A stretch of 64,000 bases of DNA from Campylobacter lari (GTDB lineage: Bacteria > Campylobacterota > Campylobacteria > Campylobacterales > Campylobacteraceae). Positions within the stretch are counted from its first letter, which is position 1. Each line of letters opens with the position of its first letter. The position numbers were made by a program, and so were the translations under genes. The DNA is taken from assembly GCF_004357905.1 (NCBI RefSeq), contig NZ_SMTT01000003.1, forward strand, positions 106,867 to 170,866. Direction: 5' to 3'. Below the pieces are notes generated by a model that was not told the DNA's origin, did no database searches, and saw only the letters and a list, made by a program, of their open reading frames with translations. Shown one piece after another: positions 47,241 through 57,456 of this stretch.

Positions 47241-48626
47241 ATGCAAAGTATTATTTTAATAGGAAAACCAAATGTTGGCAAATCAAGTCTTTTTAATAGA
47301 CTTGCAAGAAAGCGCATTGCAATAACTAGTGACATAAGTGGAACTACAAGAGATACTAATAAAATAGAAGTAGAAATTGATGGCAAAAAAGCTTTGTTGA
47401 TAGATAGCGGCGGGCTTGATGAGAGTAATGAGCTTTTTAAAAATATCAAAGCAAATTCGCTTAAAGCTGCTAAAAATAGTGATATTATCTTTTATATGGT
47501 GGATGGAAAATTTTTACCTGATGATGAAGATAAAGCTTTTTTTTATGAAATGAAAAAACTCAACAAACCCATAGCTTTAGTAATCAATAAAGTCGATAAC
47601 AAAAAAGACGAAGAAAGATCTTGGGAATTTTCTAATTTTGGAGTAAAAGAAGTTTTTAATATCTCTGTAACACATAATATAGGCATTGATGAGCTTTGTA
47701 TGTGGGCTAGTAAGTTTTTAGATGAAAGTTATTTAAATGCAGATGAAGAAGAAGACTTTGAAAGTTATTTAGAAAATTTTGATGAAAATAGCGGAGATTT
47801 TAAGCTAAAAACTATTAATGAAAATCATATTAAAGTGGGAATTATCGGCAGGGTTAATGTAGGAAAATCAAGTCTTTTAAATGCTTTAGTAAAAGAAGAA
47901 CGTAGCGTGGTAAGCGATATAGCAGGCACTACAATTGATCCTGTTAATGAAAGCATTATGCATAAAGATAAAATCATCGAATTTGTAGATACCGCAGGTA
48001 TTAGAAAACGCGGGAAAATACAGGGTTTAGAGCGTTATGCACTTAATAGAACTGAATATGCCCTAGCCAATGCTCAAATTGCACTTTTAGTACTTGACGC
48101 AGCTGAAGGTTTTAACGAACTTGATGAGCGTATCGCAGGGCTTGCTGCTAAACATTGTTTAGGTGTGATTATCGTACTTAATAAATGGGATAAAAGCGAA
48201 CTTGATTTTGATAAAACTTTAAAAGAATTAAAATTAGATCGTTTTAAATTCCTAGCTTATGCACCTGTTGTAAGCGTATCAGCTTTAAGTGGAAAAAGAA
48301 TACATGTGCTTTTGGATAAAATTTTAGAAGTTTTTGCAAATTTCACCCAAAAAATTCCAACAGCAAAATTAAATGCTTTGGTAGAAGAAGCCACAAGAGC
48401 CCACCCGCTACCACATGATTATGGTAAATTAGTGAAAATTTATTATGCGGTTCAATACGACTTAGCACCTCCAAAAATAGCTCTAATTATGAATAGACCA
48501 AAAGCTTTACATTTTAGTTATAAACGATATTTACAAAATCAAATTAGAAAACAATTTAACTTTGAAGGTGTACCTTTAATTTTAGCTTCAAGAAAAAAAG
48601 GTAGCAAAGATGAGCAAGAAAACTAA
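47241..48626 (+). CDS. der: Ribosome-assembly GTPase Der (EngA)
   Basis: The 461-residue protein has two tandem G domains: domain 1 with GKPNVGKSS (8-16), GTTRD and NKVD, and domain 2 with GRVNVGKSS (~206-214), [15 protein letters not shown] and NKWDK. A KH-like C-terminal domain follows. It is needed for 50S subunit maturation. The ribosome-binding site is weak (AAAATGAG). The end overlaps aroK by 17 bases. Confidence 0.96.
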   Translation: MQSIILIGKPNVGKSSLFNRLARKRIAITSDISGTTRDTNKIEVEIDGKKALLIDSGGLDESNELFKNIKANSLKAAKNSDIIFYMVDGKFLPDDEDKAFFYEMKKLNKPIALVINKVDNKKDEERSWEFSNFGVKEVFNISVTHNIGIDELCMWASKFLDESYLNADEEEDFESYLENFDENSGDFKLKTINENHIKVGIIGRVNVGKSSLLNALVKEERSVVSDIAGTTIDPVNESIMHKDKIIEFVDTAGIRKRGKIQGLERYALNRTEYALANAQIALLVLDAAEGFNELDERIAGLAAKHCLGVIIVLNKWDKSELDFDKTLKELKLDRFKFLAYAPVVSVSALSGKRIHVLLDKILEVFANFTQKIPTAKLNALVEEATRAHPLPHDYGKLVKIYYAVQYDLAPPKIALIMNRPKALHFSYKRYLQNQIRKQFNFEGVPLILASRKKGSKDEQEN

Positions 48627-49107
48627 CCTCCTTTTTGTAGGATTTATGGGCTGTGGTAAAACAACTATAGCAAGGGCTTATGCAAAAAAATATGATAAAT
48701 TCTTTTTAGATACAGATGTTTTAATCAAAGAAAAATTTAATCTTGAAATTAGTGAATTTTTTAAAACATATGGAGAAAAAAAATTTCGCAAAGAAGAAAA
48801 AAAACTTGTTTCGTTTTTAACTTATGTGCAAAATTGTTCTATTGCAAGCGGTGGTGGCTTCATAGAACAAAAAAAAATAAAAAATATTGGTACTATCGTT
48901 TACTTAAAAGCAAGTTTTGATTATCTCTTGCAAAGACTAAATAAAGAAGAATTGGCCACAAGACCCTTATTTTCAAACACAAACAATGCTAAAATACTAT
49001 TTGATCAAAGAATCAAAAAATATGAAAAAAAAGCAAATATCATTATAAATATTGAAAACAAAAATATCCAAGAAATAATTAAAGAAATCAAAAAAGAGGT
49101 AAAATGA
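48610..49107 (+). CDS. aroK: Shikimate kinase
   Basis: The 165-residue kinase has the P-loop [11 protein letters not shown] (near 11-21), the shikimate-binding DTD (LDTDVLI), FRKEEKK and SGGGF. It phosphorylates shikimate on the way to chorismate. Starts inside der and overlaps trpS by four bases (ATGA). Confidence 0.95.
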   Translation: MSKKTNLLFVGFMGCGKTTIARAYAKKYDKFFLDTDVLIKEKFNLEISEFFKTYGEKKFRKEEKKLVSFLTYVQNCSIASGGGFIEQKKIKNIGTIVYLKASFDYLLQRLNKEELATRPLFSNTNNAKILFDQRIKKYEKKANIIINIENKNIQEIIKEIKKEVK

Positions 49108-50063
49108 GAATTATTACAGGATTACAGCCAAGTGGGGATTTACATATAGGAAATTATTTTGGCTCTATAAAACAAATGCTAAATATGCAAGAAGAAAATC
49201 AAATGTATATGTTTATAGCAAACTATCATGCTATGACTTCAAATTTTAATGGAGAAAAACTTAAACAAAATTCACTCAAAGCTGCGGCAGCTTTTTTAAG
49301 TTTAGGAATTGATCCACAAAAAAGCGTATTTTGGTTACAAAGTGATGTAAAAGAAGTAATGGAGCTTTATTGGATTCTTTCTCAATTTACCCCAATGGGA
49401 CTTTTAGAAAGAGCACATAGCTATAAAGATAAAATTGCCAAAGGTTTAAATGCCAACCATGGGCTTTTTTCTTACCCTGTTTTAATGGCTGCAGATATTT
49501 TACTTTTTAATGCTCAAGTAGTTCCTGTAGGTAAAGATCAAATTCAACATGTTGAAATAGCAAGAGATATAGCCTTAAAAGTAAATAACGAATGGGGTGA
49601 AATTTTTACCCTACCTCAAGCTAAAGTTAATGATGAAGTTGCAGTAGTACCTGGTACTGATGGAGCCAAAATGAGCAAGTCTTATCAAAACACAATCGAT
49701 ATTTTTAATACACCAAAAGCTATTAAAAAACAAATTTCTTCCATTGTTACAGATAGTACAGCTTTAGAAGATCCAAAAGATTGGCAAAATTGTAATGTAT
49801 TTAAAATCGCAAAATTGTTTTTAGACAAAACAAAACAAGAAACTTTAAAAAGCCGTTATGAAAAAGGTGGTGAAGGCTATGGGCATTTTAAAATATATTT
49901 AAATGAAATCATTAGTGAGTATTTTGCCTCGGCTAAGGAAGAATATGAAAAATTACTAGCTAATCCTTCTAAAATCGATGAGATTTTAGAATTTGGAGCA
50001 AGCAAAGCAAAAAAACAAGCCCGAGAAACAATGGAAAAAATTTATGCTAAAATAGGACTATAA
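49104..50063 (+). CDS. trpS: Tryptophanyl-tRNA synthetase
   Basis: The 319-residue class I synthetase shows the HIGH-type motif in [12 protein letters not shown] (10-21) and the KMSKS loop (in [10 protein letters not shown], near 192). It charges tRNA-Trp. The length is typical of bacterial TrpS. serS follows after 11 bases, with an AAAAGGAG ribosome-binding site. Confidence 0.97.
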   Translation: MRIITGLQPSGDLHIGNYFGSIKQMLNMQEENQMYMFIANYHAMTSNFNGEKLKQNSLKAAAAFLSLGIDPQKSVFWLQSDVKEVMELYWILSQFTPMGLLERAHSYKDKIAKGLNANHGLFSYPVLMAADILLFNAQVVPVGKDQIQHVEIARDIALKVNNEWGEIFTLPQAKVNDEVAVVPGTDGAKMSKSYQNTIDIFNTPKAIKKQISSIVTDSTALEDPKDWQNCNVFKIAKLFLDKTKQETLKSRYEKGGEGYGHFKIYLNEIISEYFASAKEEYEKLLANPSKIDEILEFGASKAKKQARETMEKIYAKIGL

Positions 50064-50074
50064 AAGGAGTTAGA

Positions 50075-51310
50075 ATGTTAGATTTAAAACTTTTGCAAAA
50101 TAATTTTGATGAAATTGCGCAAAAACTAAAAGCTAAAAAAGTAGATGAAAATTTACTCAAAGAACTTAGCGACTTATTTATAAATTTAAAAAAAGAAAAA
50201 GCACTTTTGGAAGAATTTCAAGCTTTTCAAAATAAATTTAGTAAAGAGCTTGCAACAACACAAGATAAAGAAAGCTTAAAAGTACAACTAAGCCAAAATA
50301 AAGAAAAAATCAATACTCAGTCAAAAATCGTTAGCACGCTAGAAGAAAAACTAGAACAAATTGCCCTAGCAATACCAAATATCCCTGATGATTGCGTGCC
50401 TTTTGGAGAAGATGAAGATGAAAATGTAGAATTAAAAAAAGTTCTAACACCTCCTAGTTTTGATTTTGAAATCAAAGAACATCATGATTTGGGAGAAAAA
50501 TTAAACTGGCTTGATTTTACAAGAGGGGTTAAAATCTCACAAAGTCGTTTTTGTGTGCTTAAAAATGAAGGAGCTTTACTAAGTAGAGCCTTGGTAAATT
50601 ATATGATTGATTTTAATAGAAGTAGAGGTTTTGAGCTAGTCAATGTACCATTTTTAGTAAATAGCGCAACCATGTATGGCACAGGACAGCTTCCTAAATT
50701 TAAAGATGATATGTATAAGGTAGAAAATGATGATTTATATCTCATCTCAACTTCTGAAATTCCTGTAACTAATCTTTATTCTAATGAAATTTTAACTCAA
50801 GAAGAACTACCCTTAAAAATGACCTGCTATAGTGCTTGTTTTAGACAAGAAGCAGGAAGCGCGGGTAGAGATACAAGAGGTATTATAAGGCAACATCAAT
50901 TTGAAAAAGTAGAGCTTGTTAGTATATGTAAGCCTGATCAAAGTGAATTGATGTTTGAAGAAATGTTAAATTGCGCCAGTGATTTACTAAGCTCTTTGGG
51001 TCTAGCACATAGGCATTTAATGCTTTGCACGGGAGATTTGGGCTTTTCTGCTGCGAAAACAGTAGACTTAGAAGTATGGCTTCCATCGCAAAACAAATAC
51101 CGTGAAATTAGCTCTGTGTCAAATTGTAAAGATTTTCAAGCAAGACGCGCAAAGATCCGTTTTAAAAACGATAAGGGCAAAAATGAATTAGTTCACACAC
51201 TTAATGGTTCTTCACTAGCTGTTGGTAGAACCTTGGTAGCTATTATGGAAAATTATCAAGAAAAAGATGGAAATATAAGAATTCCTGATGCATTAAGAAA
51301 ATACTTTTAA
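50075..51310 (+). CDS. serS: Seryl-tRNA synthetase
   Basis: The 411-residue class II synthetase has an N-terminal coiled-coil arm (~28-100) that reaches the long variable arm of tRNA-Ser. The class II core contains [32 protein letters not shown] (motif 2) and [17 protein letters not shown] (motif 3). Complete. pflB begins eight bases after its stop. Confidence 0.97.
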   Translation: MLDLKLLQNNFDEIAQKLKAKKVDENLLKELSDLFINLKKEKALLEEFQAFQNKFSKELATTQDKESLKVQLSQNKEKINTQSKIVSTLEEKLEQIALAIPNIPDDCVPFGEDEDENVELKKVLTPPSFDFEIKEHHDLGEKLNWLDFTRGVKISQSRFCVLKNEGALLSRALVNYMIDFNRSRGFELVNVPFLVNSATMYGTGQLPKFKDDMYKVENDDLYLISTSEIPVTNLYSNEILTQEELPLKMTCYSACFRQEAGSAGRDTRGIIRQHQFEKVELVSICKPDQSELMFEEMLNCASDLLSSLGLAHRHLMLCTGDLGFSAAKTVDLEVWLPSQNKYREISSVSNCKDFQARRAKIRFKNDKGKNELVHTLNGSSLAVGRTLVAIMENYQEKDGNIRIPDALRKYF

Positions 51311-51318
51311 GAGAAAAC

Positions 51319-53721
51319 ATGGCCGAAGAAGTAACACTTAAAGAACAAGATAATCAAGAAAAAGCTTTTTCAGAGATTGATGAAAATCCAGGAGTGGAAG
51401 AACAAACTATCCCTCCTGGCACAATACCTCCTGAATTAGAGGAAGAAGAAAGTACTTTTCAAAGAGTAGAGGAAGAACCTCAAGCATCACAACCTGAAGA
51501 AAAGAAAAAGCTTTTTGATAAAAAATTTCTTATTTTGATTTCAACACTTGGTGCTCTTGCTCTAATTTTATTTATTATTTTAGTTTTACTTCTTGTTTTT
51601 AAAGAAGATAAAAAAGTAATCACAAATAATCCAATTTTAGAAGATAATGTTAGTACAAGTATCACAAAGGTGAAACAATCTGCTTTAGATCTTGTAGTAC
51701 AAAAGGCAAATTTATTATATGAAAAAGGTGATATAGAAAGTGCTTTAGAGCTTTATAATAATATTAATATTTTCAATCAATCTTTATCAAGTTATAATCT
51801 TGGTGTAGCTCAAATGAAACAAAAAGATTATATTAGTGCTGTTGAGAATTTCAAACAATCTTTAGAATTAGAAGAACACAAAGTTGCAGCAGCTATTAAT
51901 ATAGCTGTGTGTTATTTTAATCTAGGCGATAAAGAGAAATTTAAATATTATCTTGATTTAGCAAGAGTACATTTACCACAAGATTCTAAATCTTCTTTGT
52001 ATGATTATTATCTAGGATTAATTAATTACTATCAAGGATTTTATCCAGAGGCTTTACAAATGTTCATGCGTTCAAGTAATATCAACAGCTATCAAGGGGA
52101 GTCTTATTACCTTGGGGCAAAAATTTACGCATTATTAAAATCTGATCAAAACGCCATTAATCTTCTGCAAAAGCAACAAGATTATGAAGCAAGCTTACCC
52201 TTAGGTTTATTATATGCAAAACTGGGAGAATATAAAAAAGCTAAAGAATATCTTGAAAAAGCATCAAAAATAGAAAATCAAGCCATAAGAAGCAAAATGG
52301 CTCTAGCTTTAGTAGAATTAAAAACAGGCCAATTTGACAATGGTGCACAAATTTTAAAAACTTTATATGTAAAAGATAGAGCTATTGGCTCAAAATACTA
52401 TAACATAAAAACAAGACTAAAAAGAAATTTTTCAAATATTGATATAGCGCAGCAACATTTTGCCAAAAGTTTAATCACAGGAAAACAACAAATTTATGAT
52501 TTACTTTTTTATTTTTCACCTTATCGCGTTTTTGATATAAAACAAAGCATGGAACTCATCACAAAAGCTGATTTGGGAAATTTCATACAAGGGTATGAGT
52601 ATGAAAATGAATTGCTTGTTAAAAGCAAAGCTTTATCAGGCGTTAATGTGGAATTATCTCATGCTATCAATCTAGCTTTTAATTTTCATCTAAGAGAAGC
52701 AAATCAAGAATTTAAAAATTTAAGTGAAATTTATCATGCTCACGATGTAATTCATTATAATCTTGCTTTAACTTATGCACAACTGCAAGATTATAATAAT
52801 GCATATAAACATTTTTCAACTGCTTATCATTTAAATCCAAAAAATTATATTGCAGGTATTTTTGCCATATATTGCATGGATTTAGTAAAAAAAGATTATA
52901 CCAAACTTGCTAATGAACTTTTGGAAAATTTACAAGCAGATAATAATATCGATCAAAATCATAATATCTATAAATATTTACTACATCTAGTTAAAAGTGA
53001 CTTTACTGCTATGATTCCTTATTTAGACAACCTTTCAAATAGCAAAAATACTCCTTTAGAACTAATGTTTGCTATAGTAGCTGCTAATGGCAATAATCTT
53101 GAAATTTTAAGAAATCAAAAAATAAAAGAATTAAAAGATTTGCTCGGTGAGGATATTATTAGCAATATTTTATATTTTAATTCTAAAAACACAAATCTTG
53201 ATATTAAAGAGTATGCCAAACAAGCACAAATGTATTTTTTAACAACCAAGCTTGATTATAATTCTTTATTTGGTGGAGCTGGTATAGTTAAAGACAGCTA
53301 TGTGACACTTATGCAAATTACAGGCTTATTAAATCATGTTAGAAATGACATAAAAAAAAGACTTGCTATGAGTAATAAAAATTCCATCGGGCTGATTTTT
53401 GCTCTAGCTTATGTTGATATTTTTGCTAAAGAATACCAAGAAGCATATACGCTTTACAATATCTTAATAGATGATTATAAAATCAAAGATGCACAAACTT
53501 TATTTTTAGCCGCAGTAGCAGCGATAGGTTCTAATAATCCAAATTCAGCCATAGCTTTACTAGAGCTTGCAAAATTAGAAAATGAAGAAACCTTAGAAGC
53601 AAGACTTGCACTAGGACTATTATATCATGAAGTCCAAAATTTAGAACCTGCTATGTTTCAATATGAAAAAGTAGGAAATAATTTTGAAAGTAAATTTTTT
53701 ACTTTTGATATTAAAAATTAG
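51319..53721 (+). CDS. pflB: Paralysed-flagellum protein PflB, TPR membrane protein
   Basis: The 800-residue protein has an acidic cytoplasmic N-terminus (1-66), one membrane helix (~72-93) and a long periplasmic helical domain with TPR-like repeats (for example near 130-165, 168-200, 280-305, 475-510 and 745-775). The gene order der-aroK-trpS-serS-pflB matches Cj0386-Cj0390, where Cj0390 is PflB. PflB forms part of the periplasmic scaffold disks that recruit MotAB stators to the C. jejuni motor. The stop codon lies within the left arm of the tRNA-Asn terminator hairpin. Confidence 0.85.
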   Translation: MAEEVTLKEQDNQEKAFSEIDENPGVEEQTIPPGTIPPELEEEESTFQRVEEEPQASQPEEKKKLFDKKFLILISTLGALALILFIILVLLLVFKEDKKVITNNPILEDNVSTSITKVKQSALDLVVQKANLLYEKGDIESALELYNNINIFNQSLSSYNLGVAQMKQKDYISAVENFKQSLELEEHKVAAAINIAVCYFNLGDKEKFKYYLDLARVHLPQDSKSSLYDYYLGLINYYQGFYPEALQMFMRSSNINSYQGESYYLGAKIYALLKSDQNAINLLQKQQDYEASLPLGLLYAKLGEYKKAKEYLEKASKIENQAIRSKMALALVELKTGQFDNGAQILKTLYVKDRAIGSKYYNIKTRLKRNFSNIDIAQQHFAKSLITGKQQIYDLLFYFSPYRVFDIKQSMELITKADLGNFIQGYEYENELLVKSKALSGVNVELSHAINLAFNFHLREANQEFKNLSEIYHAHDVIHYNLALTYAQLQDYNNAYKHFSTAYHLNPKNYIAGIFAIYCMDLVKKDYTKLANELLENLQADNNIDQNHNIYKYLLHLVKSDFTAMIPYLDNLSNSKNTPLELMFAIVAANGNNLEILRNQKIKELKDLLGEDIISNILYFNSKNTNLDIKEYAKQAQMYFLTTKLDYNSLFGGAGIVKDSYVTLMQITGLLNHVRNDIKKRLAMSNKNSIGLIFALAYVDIFAKEYQEAYTLYNILIDDYKIKDAQTLFLAAVAAIGSNNPNSAIALLELAKLENEETLEARLALGLLYHEVQNLEPAMFQYEKVGNNFESKFFTFDIKN

Positions 53722-53748
53722 TATTTTCATAAAATAAGAAAATACTAA
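53718..53748 (-). terminator. Terminator of tRNA-Asn (minus strand)
   Basis: Perfect 11-bp arms (TTAGTATTTTC / GAAAATACTAA) flank a 9-base loop. On the minus strand the stem is followed by TTTTT; on the plus strand no T-run follows. The pflB stop lies inside the left arm. The 77 bases between it and the tRNA are AT-rich and carry nothing else I recognise. Confidence 0.65.
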
Positions 53749-53825
53749 TTGACCATCAAAAAAAATATAATTATAAATTACAAATTAGATTATTATAAAA
53801 TATACATGAGATTAAATTTACAAAG

Positions 53826-53900
53826 TGGCTCCGGATGTAGGATTCGAACCTACGACCAATCGGTTAACAGCCGACTACTCTACCGCTGAGCTAATCCGGA
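53826..53900 (-). tRNA. tRNA-Asn (anticodon GTT)
   Basis: A 75-base tRNA reads on the minus strand. The acceptor stem TCCGGAT pairs with ATCCGGA, the D-arm GCTCAGCGGTAGAGT is present, the anticodon loop is CTGTTAA with anticodon GTT, and the T-loop is GGTTCGAATCC. A genomically encoded CCA ends it. All four stems can form. It has its own consensus promoter and terminator, so it is a separate unit after the radical SAM gene. Confidence 0.97.
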
Positions 53901-53922
53901 ACATCAATAAATAAGAAATGAT

Positions 53923-53951
53923 ATTATATAAGAAAAAAACTTTTTTGTCAA
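53923..53951 (-). promoter_or_regulatory. Consensus sigma-70 promoter of tRNA-Asn
   Basis: On the minus strand TTGACA (53951-53946), a 17-base spacer and TATAAT (53928-53923) match both hexamers and spacing exactly. Transcription would start near 53916, about 16 bases before the tRNA. The spacer consists mainly of an A-tract and a T-tract. Confidence 0.85.
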
Positions 53952-53967
53952 GATTTTTTATAAAAAA

Positions 53968-54876
53968 TTACGCTTTTTTGTAAAATTTTACTCCTGCTAA
54001 ATTTTCTACAACAATTTTTCGTTCTTTAATTAATTTTTCTAATATATCTTTACTATGCTGACTAAATTTGTTTTCTATGTCAAATTCACTTTGTGCTCTA
54101 AGCTGCAGCATCTTCAAGAGCTCTTGGATATTAAAATCAATTTTTTCACCTTTGTAATAATGTTTAGCAAGCACAACAGGCACACTAGTGATATACATAC
54201 TTAATTCTTCCAACTTTTCCAAAGATATACCTTTAACAGGATACGCAGGCGGTCTATCTATAGTGCTAAAATCCACTCTTGATGGTCTTATCTTGTCAAA
54301 TGCCTCATTTAAAGCCAACATCTCATCTTTGTTATCATTCAATCCCTTGACAATTAAAACTTCCATAACAAGCTCACCCAAAAATTTCTCTCTAAAGGCG
54401 ATCATTTGTTCTATCATTGTTTCAAGTTTTATTTGCTTTAAAGCCCTATCAACTCTATAAAAAGTTTTTTCCATTGCACTATCAAGACTAAATTTAACTA
54501 CATCAATATACATTAAAGCATCAAAAATATCCGAATTTAAAACTCCACTACCATTGCTTAGGATTAAGAGTTTTTTATCTTGTTTTATTTTATTTAATTC
54601 ATAAACTAATTCTTTTAAATGAGGATATAAAGTAGGCTCACCATTTGCAGTTAATGTTAAAAAGTCAAATTGCACATTACCTTTCAATACACTTTGTACT
54701 TCATCGATAATATTTTTTATTTTAGGATAAATTAAAGATTTTTCCAAAGGTTTTGCAGCTTGTAATTCACAATAAACGCAGTCAAAATTACATTGTTTTT
54801 GATTTGGACTTAAATCAATTCCCAATGAAAGTCCAAATCTTCTTGAACTTATAGGCCCAAAAGTTATTTTACTCAC
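53968..54876 (-). CDS. Radical SAM protein (COG0731-like)
   Basis: The 302-residue protein begins [18 protein letters not shown] and has the 4Fe-4S/SAM motif CNFDCVYC (Cys29, Cys33, Cys36), followed by [12 protein letters not shown] and an ILSNGSG strand. These are features of the COG0731 (TYW1-like) radical SAM group often called Fe-S oxidoreductases. The bacterial members' reaction is not known. The last ~80 residues look like a winged helix. Overlaps hemE by four bases; order hemE-radical SAM is as in Cj1243-Cj1244. Confidence 0.88.
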   Translation of the reverse strand: MSKITFGPISSRRFGLSLGIDLSPNQKQCNFDCVYCELQAAKPLEKSLIYPKIKNIIDEVQSVLKGNVQFDFLTLTANGEPTLYPHLKELVYELNKIKQDKKLLILSNGSGVLNSDIFDALMYIDVVKFSLDSAMEKTFYRVDRALKQIKLETMIEQMIAFREKFLGELVMEVLIVKGLNDNKDEMLALNEAFDKIRPSRVDFSTIDRPPAYPVKGISLEKLEELSMYITSVPVVLAKHYYKGEKIDFNIQELLKMLQLRAQSEFDIENKFSQHSKDILEKLIKERKIVVENLAGVKFYKKA

Positions 54877-55895
54877 TTTTTAGATTTCTCTTGAACTAGC
54901 TTGATAAAATATTTAGCATTATCAACAGGAATATCAGGTAAAATTCCATGTCCGAGATTAAAAATATGCGCACTATCTTGCATAATATTTAAAATTTTAT
55001 CCACACCCTGTTCAATAGCTTTTTTATCATAGAGTCTGCAAGGCTCCATATTACCCTGCAAAGTATATTTAGCGCCTAGTTTTTCCTTAGCCAACTCTAA
55101 AGGGGTACTCCAATCTACTCCAAAGACATCAAAATTTCCATTTATATCATCTAAGAACCCACTTACCCCTTTAGGAAATAAAATCACAGGAATATGCGGA
55201 TATTTTTCCTTTATAAAATCAGCAATTTCAAGCATATATTTAAAAGAAAACTCAAAAAACATTTCTTTTTCTAAAGCACTTGCCCAACTATCAAATATCT
55301 GTATAGCATTAGCACCTGCTCTAATTTGCTCTTGAATATAATACTTTAAAACAAAAGTAAGTTTAGATAAAATTTGATGTAAAAATTCAGGATTTTGATA
55401 AACTATTTTTTTACACTTTGCATAATTTTTACTACTACCACCCTCTATCATATAAGTAGCAATAGTCCAAGGACTTCCACAAAAACCAATCAAAGCTTTA
55501 TCTTGTGTAAGTTTTTCTCTAGTAAATGCTAGTGCATCATAAATATAAGAAAGGTTTTTAATGCTTTTTTCAACATCTAATCTTTCCAATTCTTCTTTTG
55601 TTTTAATAGGATTTGAAAATATAGGGCCCTCGCCTTTTTCAAATTTTAAATCCATACCCATTTCTAAAGGTACTACCAAAATATCTGAAAAAATAATAGC
55701 TGCATCAACACCCAAAATATCTACTGGTTGTAAGGTAACTTCACTCGCTTTTTTATAATCTTTACAAAGTGATAAAAAATCTCCAGCACTTGCTCTAACC
55801 TGCATATATTCAGGTAAATATCTTCCTGCTTGGCGCATCATCCAAACTGGAGTATAAGGGGTTGACTTTTTAAAACATGCATCAATAAAAATCAT
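54873..55895 (-). CDS. hemE: Uroporphyrinogen decarboxylase
   Basis: The 340-residue TIM-barrel enzyme decarboxylates uroporphyrinogen III to coproporphyrinogen III in haem synthesis. It has the signature [15 protein letters not shown] (17-31), [10 protein letters not shown] with the catalytic Asp, [16 protein letters not shown] and the C-terminal [11 protein letters not shown]. Standard length. Fourteen bases follow the UPF0114 gene. Confidence 0.97.
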   Translation of the reverse strand: MIFIDACFKKSTPYTPVWMMRQAGRYLPEYMQVRASAGDFLSLCKDYKKASEVTLQPVDILGVDAAIIFSDILVVPLEMGMDLKFEKGEGPIFSNPIKTKEELERLDVEKSIKNLSYIYDALAFTREKLTQDKALIGFCGSPWTIATYMIEGGSSKNYAKCKKIVYQNPEFLHQILSKLTFVLKYYIQEQIRAGANAIQIFDSWASALEKEMFFEFSFKYMLEIADFIKEKYPHIPVILFPKGVSGFLDDINGNFDVFGVDWSTPLELAKEKLGAKYTLQGNMEPCRLYDKKAIEQGVDKILNIMQDSAHIFNLGHGILPDIPVDNAKYFIKLVQEKSKK

Positions 55896-55909
55896 TTTTA
55901 TTCCTTATT

Positions 55910-56416
55910 TTAATGATCACTTTTGTGTAAAAAATAAAGTCCTATACAAAGAGCTAAAATAGAACCTGCAAGATAAGTCATATCCAAAACCGTATTTAGT
56001 TGCATTTGTAAAATTCTTTGGAAAAAATTTACAACTAAAACCATAATAATAACTTTTGCAAGTTTATCTTTTAGTTGATCTAAACTGTGCACTTCTAAAA
56101 CTTTTGACTGTTTAGTTTGTTTAAATTCTTCTATTTCACTAATAAAAAGTTCATAAATTCCAAAAGAAAATATAAATAAAACTAAAGCCATTAAATATAA
56201 ATCTACAGCCCCTATAATCAAACCAACAATATCCTCATGCAAATCTACCGTAGAATTAGGTAACATAAAATACTCAAATACATATTTTAAAACTTTAATC
56301 ACATCATAACTTGCAATAAAAAATAAAACAAAAGCTCCTATAAGGCCAAAAATTACAGGCAAAATAGTGACTAAACGGCTCTTAACCAATAAATTCTCAA
56401 AAAATCTTTCTAACAT
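55910..56416 (-). CDS. UPF0114 (YqhA-like) membrane protein
   Basis: The 168-residue protein has four predicted helices (about 13-36, 57-83, 110-133 and 140-158) and begins MLERFFENLLVKSRLV, typical of the UPF0114 family. I chose the ATG at 56416 because it has a strong AAAAGGAG ribosome-binding site. An upstream in-frame ATG (56446) would lie inside asd and add ten basic residues. The function is unknown; distant channel-like proposals exist for the family. Confidence 0.85.
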   Translation of the reverse strand: MLERFFENLLVKSRLVTILPVIFGLIGAFVLFFIASYDVIKVLKYVFEYFMLPNSTVDLHEDIVGLIIGAVDLYLMALVLFIFSFGIYELFISEIEEFKQTKQSKVLEVHSLDQLKDKLAKVIIMVLVVNFFQRILQMQLNTVLDMTYLAGSILALCIGLYFLHKSDH

Positions 56417-56427
56417 TTTTCTCCTTT

Positions 56428-57447
56428 TTAAACCAATTCTAACCATTTTTGTGCAATACGCACTGCATTTGTAGCAGCTCCTACACGAATTTGATCAGCC
56501 ACGCACCATAAGTGTAAAATATTTTTATGATTAATATCGCGTCTAATTCTTCCTACATAAGTTTCATTAGTATCGCTTGTAAAAAGTGGCATAGGATATT
56601 TTTTATTTTCTACATCATCAATCACAACAACACTTGGTGCTTTAGAAAGTATCTCTCTAACCTTAACAACATCAACATCTTTTTCAAAATGCATAGTAAT
56701 AGCTTCACTATGACTTCTAAGCACAGGAACTCTTACGCAAGTTGCTGAAATTTCAAGTTTTTTATGCAATATTTTTTGCGTTTCATTTACCATTTTTAAT
56801 TCTTCTTTAGTGTAGCCATTTTCACTAAAAACATCAATTTGAGGAATTAAATTTAAAGCTAAGGTATATGGAAAAGTTTTTGCCTCAAATTCATCTAATT
56901 TAAAAGCAAAAAAACTTTGCATTCCTTGAACTAATTCTTCCATACCTTCTTTACCTGCACCACTTGCTGCTTGATAAGTACTTACATCTACCCTTTTTAG
57001 ATTAAATACATCATCAAGTGGTTTTAAAACATGCACCATTTGTATAGTAGAGCAATTTGGATTAGCAATAATTCCTGTTTTTTCCCAATCTTTAATATCT
57101 TCGCTATTGCATTCAGGAACTACCAAAGGAACATTTTCATCCATTCTAAAATGACTAGTATTATCAATCACTACAGCACCACACTCTACTGCGTATTTTG
57201 CATACTCAGCACTTATGTTTCCTCCGGCACTAAAAAAAGCAATATCTACAGGATTTTCTTTAAAAACATTTGGAGTTAATTCTTTTACTTTATAACTTTT
57301 TCCTCTAAATTCTACTTCACTACCTGCGCTTTTTGCACTTGCTAATGGTAAAATACTTTCAACCGGGAAATCAAGCTCATCCAAAACATTTAAAAGCTCT
57401 TCTCCGACTGCTCCAGTTGCACCTACAATGGCTATTTTTTTCATCAT
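56428..57447 (-). CDS. asd: Aspartate-semialdehyde dehydrogenase
   Basis: The 339-residue enzyme reduces aspartyl phosphate on the way to lysine/DAP, methionine and threonine. Features are VGATGAVGEELL (NADP site), PLASAKSAG, the catalytic cysteine in NPNCSTIQ, and RVPVLRSHSEAI for substrate binding. asd follows flgR after nine bases in the same order as Cj1024c-Cj1023c. Confidence 0.96.
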   Translation of the reverse strand: MMKKIAIVGATGAVGEELLNVLDELDFPVESILPLASAKSAGSEVEFRGKSYKVKELTPNVFKENPVDIAFFSAGGNISAEYAKYAVECGAVVIDNTSHFRMDENVPLVVPECNSEDIKDWEKTGIIANPNCSTIQMVHVLKPLDDVFNLKRVDVSTYQAASGAGKEGMEELVQGMQSFFAFKLDEFEAKTFPYTLALNLIPQIDVFSENGYTKEELKMVNETQKILHKKLEISATCVRVPVLRSHSEAITMHFEKDVDVVKVREILSKAPSVVVIDDVENKKYPMPLFTSDTNETYVGRIRRDINHKNILHLWCVADQIRVGAATNAVRIAQKWLELV

Positions 57448-57456
57448 CCATCCTTT

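Noticed and set aside
56417..56446. Upstream ATG of the UPF0114 protein
   Set aside because: It lies inside asd without a ribosome-binding site; the ATG at 56416 has AAAAGGAG and begins the conserved MLERFFENLL.
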